A DNA stretch of 64,000 nucleotides from Pseudomonas chlororaphis subsp. aurantiaca (GCF_013466605.1 NZ_CP059162.1:6820001-6884000); one strand, 5' to 3'. Counted from the stretch's first letter, positions 36,488-45,814 are shown. The notes: generated by a model not told the origin, from the letters alone. Numbers and translations are program-made.

Positions 36488-37857
36488 GGTCGGGTTTTCT
36501 CCGCAAGAAGGGCGTTGAGGGCGATGCGCGAGGCGATCGCCGGTGTGTATAGCTTGCTGGGCTCCATCACCAGGTTGGTCACGCCAATCTGGGTTTCCAG
36601 GGCCCGCCGATTGTTCGCCGAGACTTGGCCCAGGCCGGCGCCGTACCAATGATGGAAACGGGTGCGCCAACTGCGCTGGCCCACGGTTTCGGGAAAGCGG
36701 AAGTCTTCGGTGGTGGCCATGCTCCAGGCGCCATCGACCACCCCGCACAGGCGGCCCTGCAACTGGCGAAAGCCCTGGCCGCCCTGCAGCAATACCTCGT
36801 CGATGTGGCGGTCGATGCAATCGGCCTCCAGCGCGCCGATGGTCATGCCCTGGCTGTACAGCGGGTTCATGCTGCTCAGGGCGTCGCCGACCACCAGCAG
36901 CCCGGCGGGCCAGTGCTCGACCCGGTCGAAGTGGGTGCGGCGGCTGCCGGGCATCTTGAAGGTGTGGACCGGCGACAGCGGTTCGGCGTCGCGGATCACC
37001 TCATGGATGTCCGGCACCGCAAGCGCCGCCAGCGCCTGCAGGAACTCCTGCGGATCGTTGCCGGGAAAATGGCCGAACCAGCCGCCGGTGGTGACCATCC
37101 AGCGGTCGCCTTCGATCGGGCTGATCACCCCCATGGAACGCTGCAACGGCGCCTTGGGCAGCACCAGCAGCACTTGCCACTGCTCGGCATAGGCCGGCAG
37201 GCGCCGGTAGATGCGCGACGCATAACCCAGCTCGGTCTTGACCACGCTGGTCTCGACCTCGCCGAAGCCAGCCTCTTTCAACCACGTCGGCAAGCGCGTG
37301 CCACGCCCGCTGGCGTCCACCAGCAAGTCGCAGCGCAGCGTCCGCTCGCCGTGGCCATCGTCGACGGTCACCGCCTCGACCCGCCGGGAAGGATCGGCCC
37401 CGGTGAACTCGATTCGCGTGACCCGGGTGCTGGACAGCACCTCGACGTTCAGCACGCCGAGCAAGGCCCGGCGCAGCTGGTTGTCGATCAGCCGCCGGCT
37501 GCAGTAATGGGCATAGATGCCACTGCGGTAGCGGTTTTTCCAACGCCCGCCCTGGTACCACTTCACGTCGTGGCCCAGGTCGGCCACTTGCGCGCCTCCC
37601 TGCTCCAGGGCGCTCAGGGTGCCGGGGAAGATGCCTTCGATGATCTGCTTGCCGCGCAGCAACAACAGGTGGACGTGATGCTCCTGGGGCAGGCTCTGGC
37701 GCGGCCCGGTCTCGTCGAAGAAATCGCTCTTCTCGATCACCGTGACCCGCTGGAAACGTCGGGCCAGGACCGCGGCCGTCAGGCAGCCCGTCACGCTGCC
37801 GCCGATGACCACGGCATGGCGACCGCCCACGGCGGTATCAGGCTGGGGAGTAGTCAT
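36484..37857 (-). CDS. FAD-dependent monooxygenase / halogenase-like flavoprotein
   Basis: This 457-residue flavoprotein has an N-terminal FAD-binding motif VVIGGSVTGCLTAAVLARR (G-G-S-V-T-G) at about residues 15-33 and the second FAD motif GLLVVGDALSSMNPLYSQGM at about 322-341. DASGRGTRLPTWL lies between. The family includes hydroxylases, epoxidases and flavin halogenases. I do not see the halogenase WxWxIP motif, so oxygenation is more likely. It overlaps the DegT gene by 20 nt. Confidence 0.85.
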   Translation of the reverse strand: MTTPQPDTAVGGRHAVVIGGSVTGCLTAAVLARRFQRVTVIEKSDFFDETGPRQSLPQEHHVHLLLLRGKQIIEGIFPGTLSALEQGGAQVADLGHDVKWYQGGRWKNRYRSGIYAHYCSRRLIDNQLRRALLGVLNVEVLSSTRVTRIEFTGADPSRRVEAVTVDDGHGERTLRCDLLVDASGRGTRLPTWLKEAGFGEVETSVVKTELGYASRIYRRLPAYAEQWQVLLVLPKAPLQRSMGVISPIEGDRWMVTTGGWFGHFPGNDPQEFLQALAALAVPDIHEVIRDAEPLSPVHTFKMPGSRRTHFDRVEHWPAGLLVVGDALSSMNPLYSQGMTIGALEADCIDRHIDEVLLQGGQGFRQLQGRLCGVVDGAWSMATTEDFRFPETVGQRSWRTRFHHWYGAGLGQVSANNRRALETQIGVTNLVMEPSKLYTPAIASRIALNALLAEKTRP

Positions 37858-38944
37858 TGAGCACCTTTGCAATGTAGGCCAGGTCGTCGTCCGCCAGGCC
37901 CGGGTGCAGCGGCACCGTGGTCAGCGAACGCAGCAACCGGGCGGCGTTGGGGCAATCGCGGCGGTACTGCGCCAGCAGCGGCAACTGGTACAGCGGCTGG
38001 TTGTCGTACTTGCCGATGTCCGAAGGGATGCCATGACGCTGCTGGTAATGCACCAGTTCACGCCCGTCGTGCCCCACCGCCTGCAACAGCAAGGCATAGG
38101 CGTTGGCCTCTCCACCGGGGGTCAGCGGCAGTTCGCGCAGCGCCGGGTTGTCCAGTTGCTCCAGCAGCCGCCGGCGGTTGTCCTGACGCTGGTGCAGCCG
38201 GCTTTCCAGCTGCCGCGAACGCGCCAGCCCGAGGGCCGCCTGCAAGCCACCGAGCTTGAGGTTGATGCCCAGGGTTTCGCCGGTGAGGTTGCCGAAGCGG
38301 GTGTAGGCCCGGATACGGCTGGCGCGCTCGTCGTCATCGGTCATGACAAAGCCGCCCTCACCGGTGGACATGAACTTGCAGTCGTGGGTGCTGAAGCAGC
38401 TGATGTCGCCATGCTGCGCCAGCCAACTGCCGTTCAGGCGGGTCAGGTGCGCGTGGGCCAGGTCCTGGATCAGCAGGATGCCGGCCTGGCGCGCGGTGGC
38501 CCAGGTGGTGTGCGAGGCAATCGGATACCCCCACATCGGCACCTCGATCACCGCGCAGGTCCGCGGGCCGATGCAGCGTTGCAGGTCATCCGGGTCGAGG
38601 CCGAAGCTGTCCGGCGCCACATCGCAGAACACCGGGACCAGGCCCAGGGACAGGATCGGCAGGACGGTGCAGATCGGGCACGTGGGCGCGACTATCACTT
38701 CGTCCCCCGGCTGGAAGCGCACGCCGGCCAGTGCCGCGGTGACCGAAGCGGCCCCCGACGACACGGCGATCACGTGGCGCACGCCGTACAGCACGGCGAG
38801 CGCAGTCTCGTAGTCCTCGACGATCGGCGAGGTGCCGGTCAGCCCTGTCGCCAGGGCGCGTTGCAGCTCGGGCACATCGTCGGCGGTATCGTGGCCGCAC
38901 TTGTCCGCGATGACCCGGATGGGTCGGGAGATGGCCTGGTTCAT
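37838..38944 (-). CDS. DegT/DnrJ/EryC1-type PLP aminotransferase (copy 2)
   Basis: This 368-residue sugar-aminotransferase-family protein has the PLP lysine in C-F-S-T-H-D-C-K-F-M-S-T-G-E-G-G (about residues 178-193), and VSSGAASVTAALAGV and DLAHAH are conserved sites. DegT enzymes transaminate keto-sugars or keto-cyclitols with glutamate or glutamine. It is paralogous to 39453-40562 and shares P-M-W-G-Y-P and the C-terminal LTTVPLHPGL / MTTIPVHPDI. It overlaps the Nudix stop (ATGA). Confidence 0.9.
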   Translation of the reverse strand: MNQAISRPIRVIADKCGHDTADDVPELQRALATGLTGTSPIVEDYETALAVLYGVRHVIAVSSGAASVTAALAGVRFQPGDEVIVAPTCPICTVLPILSLGLVPVFCDVAPDSFGLDPDDLQRCIGPRTCAVIEVPMWGYPIASHTTWATARQAGILLIQDLAHAHLTRLNGSWLAQHGDISCFSTHDCKFMSTGEGGFVMTDDDERASRIRAYTRFGNLTGETLGINLKLGGLQAALGLARSRQLESRLHQRQDNRRRLLEQLDNPALRELPLTPGGEANAYALLLQAVGHDGRELVHYQQRHGIPSDIGKYDNQPLYQLPLLAQYRRDCPNAARLLRSLTTVPLHPGLADDDLAYIAKVLNDYSPA

Positions 38945-39456
38945 GGCGCCACCTTCCTGCCGACCATGTCCCACACCTCGGCATCGGCGAATACCCGGTC
39001 CACCATGCGCCGGAAGTTGGGGAACATCTTCAGCTCGGCAGTTTCCTGCCGGCTGAAGAAGCGCGCGTTTTCCACCTCGCGCTCCGGCGGGCAAGCCCGC
39101 AGGTCGGTGGCGGTGAGGTAGATCAGGTCCAGGTGGTAATGCGGCCCGCGCTTGTCATCGATGAACTCGCAGAGGATCCGGTAAGGCTGGTGCAACACCG
39201 TGACATCGGTCTCGGCATCGGCCAGTTCCAGGTCACGCTCGCCCAACAGGGCGGCGTGAATCCCGGTTTCCTCGTAGATCTCGCGCAGCACCGCCACATC
39301 AGGGGTTTCCCCCTGCTCTATATGGCCGCCCGGGTACAGCCAGACCCCCAGCTTGCGATGGTGCAGCAGGAGCATCTTGCGGTCCGGGTTCAACACGAAC
39401 GCCGAGGCCGTGAAATGCCGGTCCAGGGTCGAACGATCGAGGACATCCGTCATCAT
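38941..39456 (-). CDS. Nudix hydrolase between the two DegT genes
   Basis: This 171-residue protein has a complete Nudix box, G-G-H-I-E-Q-G-E-T-P-D-V-A-V-L-R-E-I-Y-E-E-T-G-I, at about residues 43-66. The first residues of the box imply a MutT-type fold acting on nucleoside diphosphate-X compounds. It overlaps both neighbours by 4 nt. The substrate is unknown; an NDP-sugar or an activated intermediate of this operon is likely. Confidence 0.88.
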   Translation of the reverse strand: MMTDVLDRSTLDRHFTASAFVLNPDRKMLLLHHRKLGVWLYPGGHIEQGETPDVAVLREIYEETGIHAALLGERDLELADAETDVTVLHQPYRILCEFIDDKRGPHYHLDLIYLTATDLRACPPEREVENARFFSRQETAELKMFPNFRRMVDRVFADAEVWDMVGRKVAP

Positions 39457-40562
39457 GGCGCACCGTACTGGTTGATCCGTTCGGCCATGTAGTCCAGTTC
39501 GGCGCGGGTGATGTCCGGATGGACCGGGATGGTAGTCATGCTGGCCAGCAGCGCCTCGGCGTTCGGGCAGTCGTTGCGGTACTGGGCCAGCGCCGGGAAC
39601 TCGTAGAGTGCCTTGCAGCCGTAGCGCTTGATGTCCGACGGGATGCCCGCCTCGTCCAGGTAATCGATGAAGGCCCGGTTGTCGGCGAAATGCAGTTCCA
39701 GGTTGAGGAAGTAGTAGTTGGTCCGTCCGCCCTCGATGATGACCTTTTCCCGCACCTTGCTGTGGTCGAGCTGCTGCAGGAAGTAGCTGGCATTGGCGCG
39801 TCGTTGCTCGATCTGCGCGGCCAGCGAATCCAGGCGGTTGGCACCCAGGGCGGCAGGCAGCGCGGCCAGCTTGTAGTTGAGGCCGAAGTCCTTGCCATTG
39901 AGGTTGCCGAAGCGGCTGTAATCGCGGCAGCGCTGGGCCAGTTGGTCGTCATCGGTGAGGATGAAACCGCCCTCGCCGGTGGCCAGCGGCTTGCGTTCGT
40001 GGGTGCTGAAGCACGACAGGTCGCCATAGGCCGACAGTGGCCGGCCGTTGAGGGTGCTGCCATGGGAATGCGCCAGGTCGAGGATCAGCTTGATCCCCAG
40101 CTCGCGGGTCAGGCCTTGCAACTCATCGACTTCGGTGGGGTAGCCCCACATCGGAATATCGATGATCGCCCGGGTGCGCGGGGTGATGCGGGCCTTGATC
40201 GATTCCGGGTCGGCGCCGAAACCGTGACGGCGGGTGTCGACGAAGATCGGGTTGGCGCCCGCGGCCATGATCGGATAGATGGTGCACAGCGGGCAGCTCG
40301 GCGTCAGCAGGACGTCGTCGCCGGGACCGACGCCGGCGGCGTAGATCGCCACGCTCAGGGCCGCGCCACCCGAGGAGACCGCGATCGCATGCCGCGCCTC
40401 GAACCAGGCCGCCAGCTTGGCCTCGTATTCGCCCACCACATCGCTGGTGCCGGATAGCGGCCGTTCCAGGGTGTTCTGCAGGGTCAGCAGATCGTCGGCG
40501 TACACCGGACGGTACTTGTCGGAAACGGAGATGCGGGCGGCGCTGGAGAGATTAGAGGACAT
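39453..40562 (-). CDS. DegT/DnrJ/EryC1-type PLP aminotransferase (copy 1)
   Basis: This 369-residue enzyme has the PLP lysine in C-F-S-T-H-E-R-K-P-L-A-T-G-E-G-G and AVSSGGAALSVAIYAAG near the cofactor phosphate site. It is paralogous to 37838-38944, so a duplication with a Nudix gene left in the middle is likely. It starts 11 nt inside the Gfo/Idh gene, and the operon order dehydrogenase then aminotransferase is that of 3-keto-sugar or keto-inositol amination pathways. Confidence 0.9.
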   Translation of the reverse strand: MSSNLSSAARISVSDKYRPVYADDLLTLQNTLERPLSGTSDVVGEYEAKLAAWFEARHAIAVSSGGAALSVAIYAAGVGPGDDVLLTPSCPLCTIYPIMAAGANPIFVDTRRHGFGADPESIKARITPRTRAIIDIPMWGYPTEVDELQGLTRELGIKLILDLAHSHGSTLNGRPLSAYGDLSCFSTHERKPLATGEGGFILTDDDQLAQRCRDYSRFGNLNGKDFGLNYKLAALPAALGANRLDSLAAQIEQRRANASYFLQQLDHSKVREKVIIEGGRTNYYFLNLELHFADNRAFIDYLDEAGIPSDIKRYGCKALYEFPALAQYRNDCPNAEALLASMTTIPVHPDITRAELDYMAERINQYGAP

Positions 40563-41631
40563 TGGTCTGGGCTCCGAGAAAGGCTGGGGACTTGGCGGCA
40601 TGGGTGGAATGGAGGGCGAGCACGGGGGCGACATCGGCGCGAGCGCTGTCGGCATGACAGATCTGCTCGATCACCCGGAAGGTCGGCAGCAGGCTCTCGA
40701 AGCTGGCCTCGTAAGGCGAACGGTTGCGCACCGCGTCGAAGAACTTCTCCAGTTCGCCGAAATAACCGCTGCGCTCATAACCGGAATCCAAAGGCCCTGG
40801 CTGCCACGCGCCGCGCCAGCGCTTGGCGGTGCCGGTTGCCCCGGTGCCATGCACCGGCTCGTGCAGGGTGATGTTCCACAGGTTGTTGAGCTCGACCATC
40901 ATCGAATTGGAGCTGACGATCTTCATGTCGAATTCGAAGTACGGGAACATCGTCCCGCTCAGCAGGCTGACCGTCGCGCCGGAGCTGAAGCCGAGTTCCA
41001 GGCTCACCAGCAACGAGTCCTCGTGGCGCTGCACCCGGGATTCGATATCGCGCAATTCGCCGCCGCCGAAGGTCACGCCAAGGTCGATGGTGTGAATCGC
41101 CTGGGCCAGCAGGAACGAACGCAGGGTGGAATCCAGCCCCCACAGCGGCGCGGTGGGTTTGCTCGCATAGTGGTTGAGCTGGATGTGCACGACCTTGCCG
41201 AACTGCTCGGTGCGCGTCATATCGCGTAGCTGGCGCATCGGCTTGGCATATTTGAAGTTCATCCCCACGCCGGTGACCACCTGGGCCTGGCGAGCCGCGC
41301 CGATCAGGTATTCGAGCTCGGCGAGGGTGAAGCACGGCGGCTTCTCGACAAAAACATGCACGCCCTTGGCCATTGCCTTGATCGCCAGGTCGCGGTGCGC
41401 CTGGGGCGGACAAGCCATGACCACCGCATCCAGCGCAGCGGTATCGAGCATCTCGTCGAAGTCGTCGGTGATCGCGACCTCGGAGATGAAACGGTGAATC
41501 TGTCCGGCGCGGTTCAAGTCGCTGTCGCACACGGCGACGATGCGAATATCCGGCATTTGCAGAAGCGTGGGCAGCAGGTTTTCTTGCATCTGCGCGCCGA
41601 GGCCGACGATGCCAACTCTGAGTACAGTCAT
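40552..41631 (-). CDS. Gfo/Idh/MocA family dehydrogenase (first gene of the operon)
   Basis: This 359-residue NAD(P)-dependent dehydrogenase has the Rossmann VGIVGLGAQMQENLLPTLLQ at the N-terminus, the family E-K-P-P (VFVEKPPCF, about residues 93-101) and a C-terminal sugar-binding domain. Relatives oxidise inositol, glucose-6-phosphate C3 or UDP-sugar positions to ketones. I take the ATG at 41631 (GGAG 6 nt before it); ATGs at 41637 and 41643 are in frame. It opens a chain of 12 genes with overlaps or 2-4-nt gaps. Confidence 0.88.
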   Translation of the reverse strand: MTVLRVGIVGLGAQMQENLLPTLLQMPDIRIVAVCDSDLNRAGQIHRFISEVAITDDFDEMLDTAALDAVVMACPPQAHRDLAIKAMAKGVHVFVEKPPCFTLAELEYLIGAARQAQVVTGVGMNFKYAKPMRQLRDMTRTEQFGKVVHIQLNHYASKPTAPLWGLDSTLRSFLLAQAIHTIDLGVTFGGGELRDIESRVQRHEDSLLVSLELGFSSGATVSLLSGTMFPYFEFDMKIVSSNSMMVELNNLWNITLHEPVHGTGATGTAKRWRGAWQPGPLDSGYERSGYFGELEKFFDAVRNRSPYEASFESLLPTFRVIEQICHADSARADVAPVLALHSTHAAKSPAFLGAQTNVL

Positions 41632-42513
41632 AACCATCTCCATCCTGGAAAAGTGGGTACTGCGTCATGAAAAGGTTGGACGAACGACTACACGGGATCC
41701 GCCTCGGGTCACCTGCGGGGTGAGCCGATCCGGTCCGACATTCGCTTCAATCGAGGCAGGATTGCCTCAGAACAACGGATCACCTTTACAGAGTCCGTTC
41801 GGGCTGTTGCCCAGGGTCACCCGGGTGGAACACTCGGATGTTTCACGCCACACGCCGACACCCGGTTGAGACCGAGGAGCCATAGAGGCGCGATGGGCAA
41901 AAGGGATAGCGCCGCGAAGGCGACAGGTAGGAGGGGAATCAGGTCGAATCGAACGCTGGTGGTAATGAGCTACCTGGCCGAAAACCTGAAGCGAAGAATC
42001 GTGGCTTCGTTTAAAAATGGAACAACGACCGAAATGCCGATACGCATGCATGGCTGAATCATCCTTGAAGCGCTGTTTTATCCTTGTTATGCAGGGGCTC
42101 CGGTTCCGTGAGCCCTTGCTTGCCACACACCTCATCAATGTGTGGCTTGGAGGTATAGATCAGCCTTTTTAGGAGCGCAAATCAGTTGCTATATCGTTTC
42201 ATCATATTGTTTTGAATAATCCGGACATAAGGCAACGGGCCATATAGGCCCGTTGTCAAAAGCGCCGACCGGGCCGAAAAAATCTGGGTTCTAACAACAT
42301 AGTTTGACACAACCACCCTCAGAAATTCTGGGTCGCACAGGAATGGCCTCAAGCCACAATTGCATTATAGATTGACACAGCTTGGCCGCTGCCTTGAATA
42401 AGCACTCTGCCAGTAACAATAAAGTGTGACACAAGGCACTCGCTCCATATCCCCCTCTCTCCGAGGCAGGCGTCGAGGACTCGGGTAAGAGTTACGGTTA
42501 GGGTGGGGAGCTT
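41632..42513. other. Intergenic region upstream of the 12-gene operon
   Basis: This 882-bp stretch has no gene I can support. It must hold the operon promoter (near 41632-41760) and the junction with mobile DNA. Visible structures are a hairpin GGGCTC/GAGCCC near 42096, an inverted repeat at 42123-42145 (CCACACA / TGTGTGG) and a perfect palindrome at 42233-42257 (CAACGGGCC with a 5-nt loop). From about 42150 the DNA becomes AT-richer. TTTGACACA-like words recur at 42302, 42371 and 42425. Confidence 0.5.
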
Positions 42514-42867
42514 TTGGGTCAGGAGCGGCGTCGCCGCTGGAGCCCAGAGCAAAAACTGGCCATGGTTCGCGAGAGCCTGCAACCGGGGCAAAGCGTCTCG
42601 GTGAAGGCTCGGCAGAATGGCGTTAATGCCAACCAGCTGTTTCAGTGGCACAAGCTCTATCAGAGCGGCAGTCTCTCGGCCGTCAGTGCCGGGGAGAGCG
42701 TGGTGCCTGCTCCCGAGCTGGCCGATGCGCTCAAGCAGATCCGCGAGCTACAGCGCATGCTCGGCAAGAAAACCATGCAGGTCGAGATCCTTCAGGAAGT
42801 CGTTGAGATCGCATGCTCGCGAAAATGGATTGCGCACTCACCCTTGTTGCCGGGGGACGACCAGTGA
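42514..42867 (+). CDS. IS2-like transposase subunit OrfA
   Basis: This 117-residue protein has an N-terminal helix-turn-helix ([21 protein letters not shown], then [19 protein letters not shown]) and a C-terminal leucine-zipper-like part ([24 protein letters not shown]). The start is probably TTG at 42514 with GGGGAG upstream. In this group OrfA binds the ends, and an OrfAB fusion arises by -1 frameshifting. OrfA is intact, but its partner is destroyed. Confidence 0.82.
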   Translation: MGQERRRRWSPEQKLAMVRESLQPGQSVSVKARQNGVNANQLFQWHKLYQSGSLSAVSAGESVVPAPELADALKQIRELQRMLGKKTMQVEILQEVVEIACSRKWIAHSPLLPGDDQ

Positions 42868-43254
42868 AGCTGATCAGTGAAAGTCTCGGTGTAGCGCGCT
42901 CGCAATTGACGGTTCGACTTAACCCAGGCGCTCAGATCGAACGGCATCGTCGAGTACTGGACGATACCGCATTAGTCGATGAGATTCGCACTGAGGTCAG
43001 TGAATTGCCCAGCTATGGTTACCGCCGTGTGTGGGGTTTATTGCGCCGTCGTCGTGAAACACACAGCCTGGCGCCGATCAATGTAAAGCGGCGGGTCTAT
43101 CGCGTCATTCGCGATCATCAGTTGCTGCTGGAACGACGGATCAAACAACCCGGCGTGGCACGCCGCCACGAAGGCCGCATTGCCGTCGCCACCAGTAATA
43201 CCCGTTGGTGCTCGGACGGTTTGAGTTTCGTTGTGAGGACGGCGCCAAGCTAAG
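42813..43254 (+). pseudogene. IS2-like orfB, 5' fragment
   Basis: This is the first part of the DDE transposase (HTH and start of the catalytic domain: LPSYGYRRVWGLLRRRRETH). A one-base deletion in the T-run near 43219-43224 (GGTTTGAG, expected GGTTTTGAG) shifts the frame. At 43254 the gene stops at the transposon insertion; the frame resumes at 49044. Confidence 0.8.
43249..43254 (+). repeat. Target-site duplication of the transposon, left copy
   Basis: GCTAAG directly before the left terminal TGTAAT; the same six bases follow the right terminal TTACA at 49044-49049. Removing the element and one copy restores ...GCCAAGCTAAGCGTGACT... of orfB. Confidence 0.85.
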
Positions 43255-43427
43255 TGTAATGACCTGCAAACGAAAACGCCCCGACCTGCAATCAGCGCGG
43301 TTTTCGACCAGGATTAATTGCGACTGACCGGCCCGGTCAACCAGCATTAACTGCGAATGAGCCTGCATTGATCCGGGTCGACCTGCATTCTATCGGTACC
43401 GACCAGCATTAACTGCAAATGACCAGG
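43255..43427 (+). repeat. Left terminal inverted repeat of the transposon
   Basis: About 173 bp, nearly identical in inverse orientation to 48872-49043. It contains several copies of short units ACCTGCA(A/T) and ACCAGCATTAACTGCRAATGA, presumably multiple transposase binding sites. Confidence 0.88.
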
Positions 43428-43430
43428 CCG

Positions 43431-44380
43431 TCAGATTGGCAATCCCGCTGCCAGCATTTTGTCGCGCAACTCGACAGCCCGTGTCAGGTCGAGTGTATTG
43501 CTGAACAATGCCTTGATTTCGGTGGACCTAGCGTCGAACTGCTCCACCAGGTCTTTGAGGCGATAGCCGTGGCGCGTCAGGGTCGGCTCCAGATCATCCA
43601 ACTGACGCGACAGCACTGAGTGCACGAGTTCCGCTGACACTGGCTTCTCTCCGGTCAAGTAGCCCGCCTCCAGGGCCAAGCTGAGGTGGAGTTGGATTTG
43701 GTGGCTAGTAGATCAACCGCTTCCTCGGTCAGAATCGATTCAGCCTTGACCTTGCCTTCTGTGCAGGCATCCAGCAGCCAGAGGATATACTCATGCTGGC
43801 TGCCAGCGATGCCGTCGAGCGAGAAGATGTCGGTGCGGTAGCCAATTTCCTCCATTGTCGGGCGGCGCAGGTCGTTACGCAGTTTTGGATGCCCAGCCAA
43901 CACCACCGATAATCGGCCGTCGCCGCCTTCGACCAGCTCCATCAAGCGCTTGAGCCCTGTCAGGGTATGACCGTTGAGGTCATGGGCCTCATCGACGAAC
44001 AGGGCCACTGGGCGCTTGTTCTTCCTCACCAGCTCGCACAAGTCACGCTCACGCTTTTCGCCCGTCGGGATGCGCACCTGCTTTTCGGTGGATAAATCGT
44101 AGTAGAGCGCAGCGATGAAGGTGGCCAGCTTGATGCTGTGCTTCTCGATGGCGAGGGACTTGGAGACGGTGATTTTCTTCTCCGCCTCCATCACCTGCTG
44201 AAGTCGTCGCAGCATCACGGTTTTACCACTGCCGATGACGCCGCACAGGGCGATCAAGCGCCCCTCGAATATTGCCCCCTTGACGTCCTTGATCAACTGC
44301 TGGTGGTGGCCGGTTTCAAAGTAACCGGCCTGGTTCAGTGGCAAGACCAGCCCGTAGTGCTGCATCACTTCAGCCCGCAT
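43431..44380 (-). pseudogene. TniB/ExeA-like transposition ATPase (frameshifted)
   Basis: This is an AAA+ ATPase of about 316 residues when repaired. Walker A is A-L-C-G-V-I-G-S-G-K-T (about residues 43-53) and Walker B is V-A-L-F-V-D-E-A-H-D. The start MRAEVMQHYGL at 44380 has AGGAGA upstream and overlaps the transposase stop by 11 nt. The reading frame changes near 43690-43705: from there the continuation LALEAGYLTGEKPVSAELV runs in another frame to 43431. The likely role was target selection or transposase activation. Confidence 0.8.
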
Positions 44381-45402
44381 GTTCTTCTCCTGTTTTTTTG
44401 TGGCGGAAGTAGCCCTTGATGCGTTCCAAAACAACCTGCCGATTCAAGGTCTCGCTCAGCACCTGGTGAATAAACGCTTGCTCCTCGTCCGAAAGCTTGG
44501 CCAACGGTTTTGCCAGTTCGTTGGCAATGTTCAGCTTGCCGGCGATAACGTTGGGAAAGTGGTACTCGTGGGCTTCGGCATTGAAGGGTTGACGTGGCAA
44601 CGCCACAGGAGCGGTGGGTGGTATTAGTCGCACATCGTCGCCGGCTAGGGCTGCGATGGGCAGCCCCAACTGGTCGGCCAGTGAACGGATGCGGTCGGAT
44701 CGTTCATCGACTTTGCCACGTTTGAACGCGCGGTACCGATGCAGCGGAATAGGTCCGGACACCGGATAGTACGGCCCGAATCGCTCCCCGTTGAACTCGG
44801 CATACAGTTCGTTATCGAACAGCCCCCACAGCAACATCACAAACTCTCCAGCCATGTCTGGCTCAACTTCAAAAGCGGTACCATCAACTGTGACCCGTGC
44901 GTCGACGCCCACCTTGCGGCGTTCGGGCTCGCGGGCAAAGCGGCAGAATTGCTCCCAGGTACACATCTCACGAATACCTTCATCGGTCAGGTTGGACTGC
45001 CAGTCCTCAATTCGTGAGTGCGGCTCGCTGCGATGAGGTTGCACGTTGTAGGTGCGCACCAGGTAACGCATCAGCCATTCGTTAGCCTGCGCTTCGGTTT
45101 CAGGCTTGTGAAAGTGATACAGCGTTTCGTGGGCTTCTTTTACTGTGCGAAACGGCCGTTCAACTTTGCCCTTTGAGTGAGCGGTTGTGCGTGCTCCATC
45201 CTTGCCGGCGGGGATGTGTGTTTGCCATTCAATCCCCAGCGCCTGCATGACGTTCTGGAAGACTCGGCGCTTGGCTACCGGGCCGTTGTCCAGGTAGATC
45301 ATCTTCGGGCGACCTTGAAAGGGAAAGGTGGGATCAGCCTTTGGCGCCATGGCGCTGAACAGGAAACGCAGTGCTGACTCCGCGTCCTCACCGTACACAC
45401 AG
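44370..45402 (-). pseudogene. DDE transposase of the transposon, N-terminally truncated
   Basis: The open frame from a GTG at 45398 covers the C-terminal two thirds of an integrase-fold transposase: the second catalytic Asp in MIYLDNGPV, the Glu in HSKGKVERPF and a Mu-type beta-barrel region (RVTVDGTAFEVEPDMAGEFVML). The N-terminal DNA-binding part and first catalytic Asp are missing, and at about 45402 the sequence changes to an unrelated fragment. It overlaps the ATPase gene. Confidence 0.78.
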
Positions 45403-45403
45403 T

Positions 45404-45523
45404 GGTATTCCTGATATTGAAAATTGGAAACTGTTGCTGGATACCGATAATGCGGCGTCTGGAGTGGACGACCTCATTTCAACCAACCGTCCAACAAACC
45501 TACGTTTGATAGACATCTCTTGC
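45404..45523 (+). pseudogene. C-terminal fragment of an unknown protein at the transposase junction
   Basis: From 45404 a plus-strand frame without a start reads GIPDIENWKLLLDTDNAASG, then VDDLISTNRPTNLRLIDISC, and stops at 45523. Composition is protein-like, and it begins exactly where the transposase similarity ends. I read it as the tail of a gene brought next to the transposase by deletion or insertion. I do not recognise the family. Confidence 0.45.
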
Positions 45524-45538
45524 TGAGCTACAACGTAG
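45522..45538 (+). promoter_or_regulatory. Palindromic operator upstream of relB
   Basis: GAGCTAC AAC GTAGCTC is a perfect 7-bp inverted repeat, 25 bp before the relB start. This is the usual form and position of an antitoxin autoregulatory operator. Confidence 0.55.
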
Positions 45539-45562
45539 CTCATAAATCTGGAGGATCAACCT

Positions 45563-45814
45563 ATGTCCGCAAATGCTGTAGTCCGTGCCCGTATCGACGA
45601 GCACATAAAGGAAGAGGCAACCGTCGTACTCGCAACGATGGGGCTAACCGTGTCCGACGCCTTCCGCATCATGTTGACCCGAGTCGCTCGCGAGAAAGCC
45701 TTGCCCTTCGAGCCATTGGTACCGAACGCCACCACCATTGAGGCGATGAAGGAAGCCCGCCGTGGCGGCTTGAAGTCGTTCGTTACCGTCGAGGACCTGA
45801 TGGCGGACGATTGA
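45563..45814 (+). CDS. RelB/DinJ family antitoxin
   Basis: This 83-residue protein has a ribbon-helix-helix N-terminus (VVRARIDEHIKEEATVVLATMGLTVSDAFRIMLTRVA) and an acidic C-terminal toxin-binding tail (FVTVEDLMADD), typical of DinJ/RelB. GGAGG lies 8 nt before the ATG. The paired toxin downstream is decayed, so this antitoxin is now probably free of its partner. Confidence 0.85.
   Translation: MSANAVVRARIDEHIKEEATVVLATMGLTVSDAFRIMLTRVAREKALPFEPLVPNATTIEAMKEARRGGLKSFVTVEDLMADD

Noticed and set aside
36484..37857. Tryptophan halogenase
   Set aside because: FAD motifs fit, but I do not see the WxWxIP motif or the conserved Lys region of flavin halogenases. Called a monooxygenase-like flavoprotein.
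41866..42057. Short basic open frame upstream of the 12-gene operon
   Set aside because: No ribosome binding site, no conserved-looking segment, and composition like non-coding DNA.
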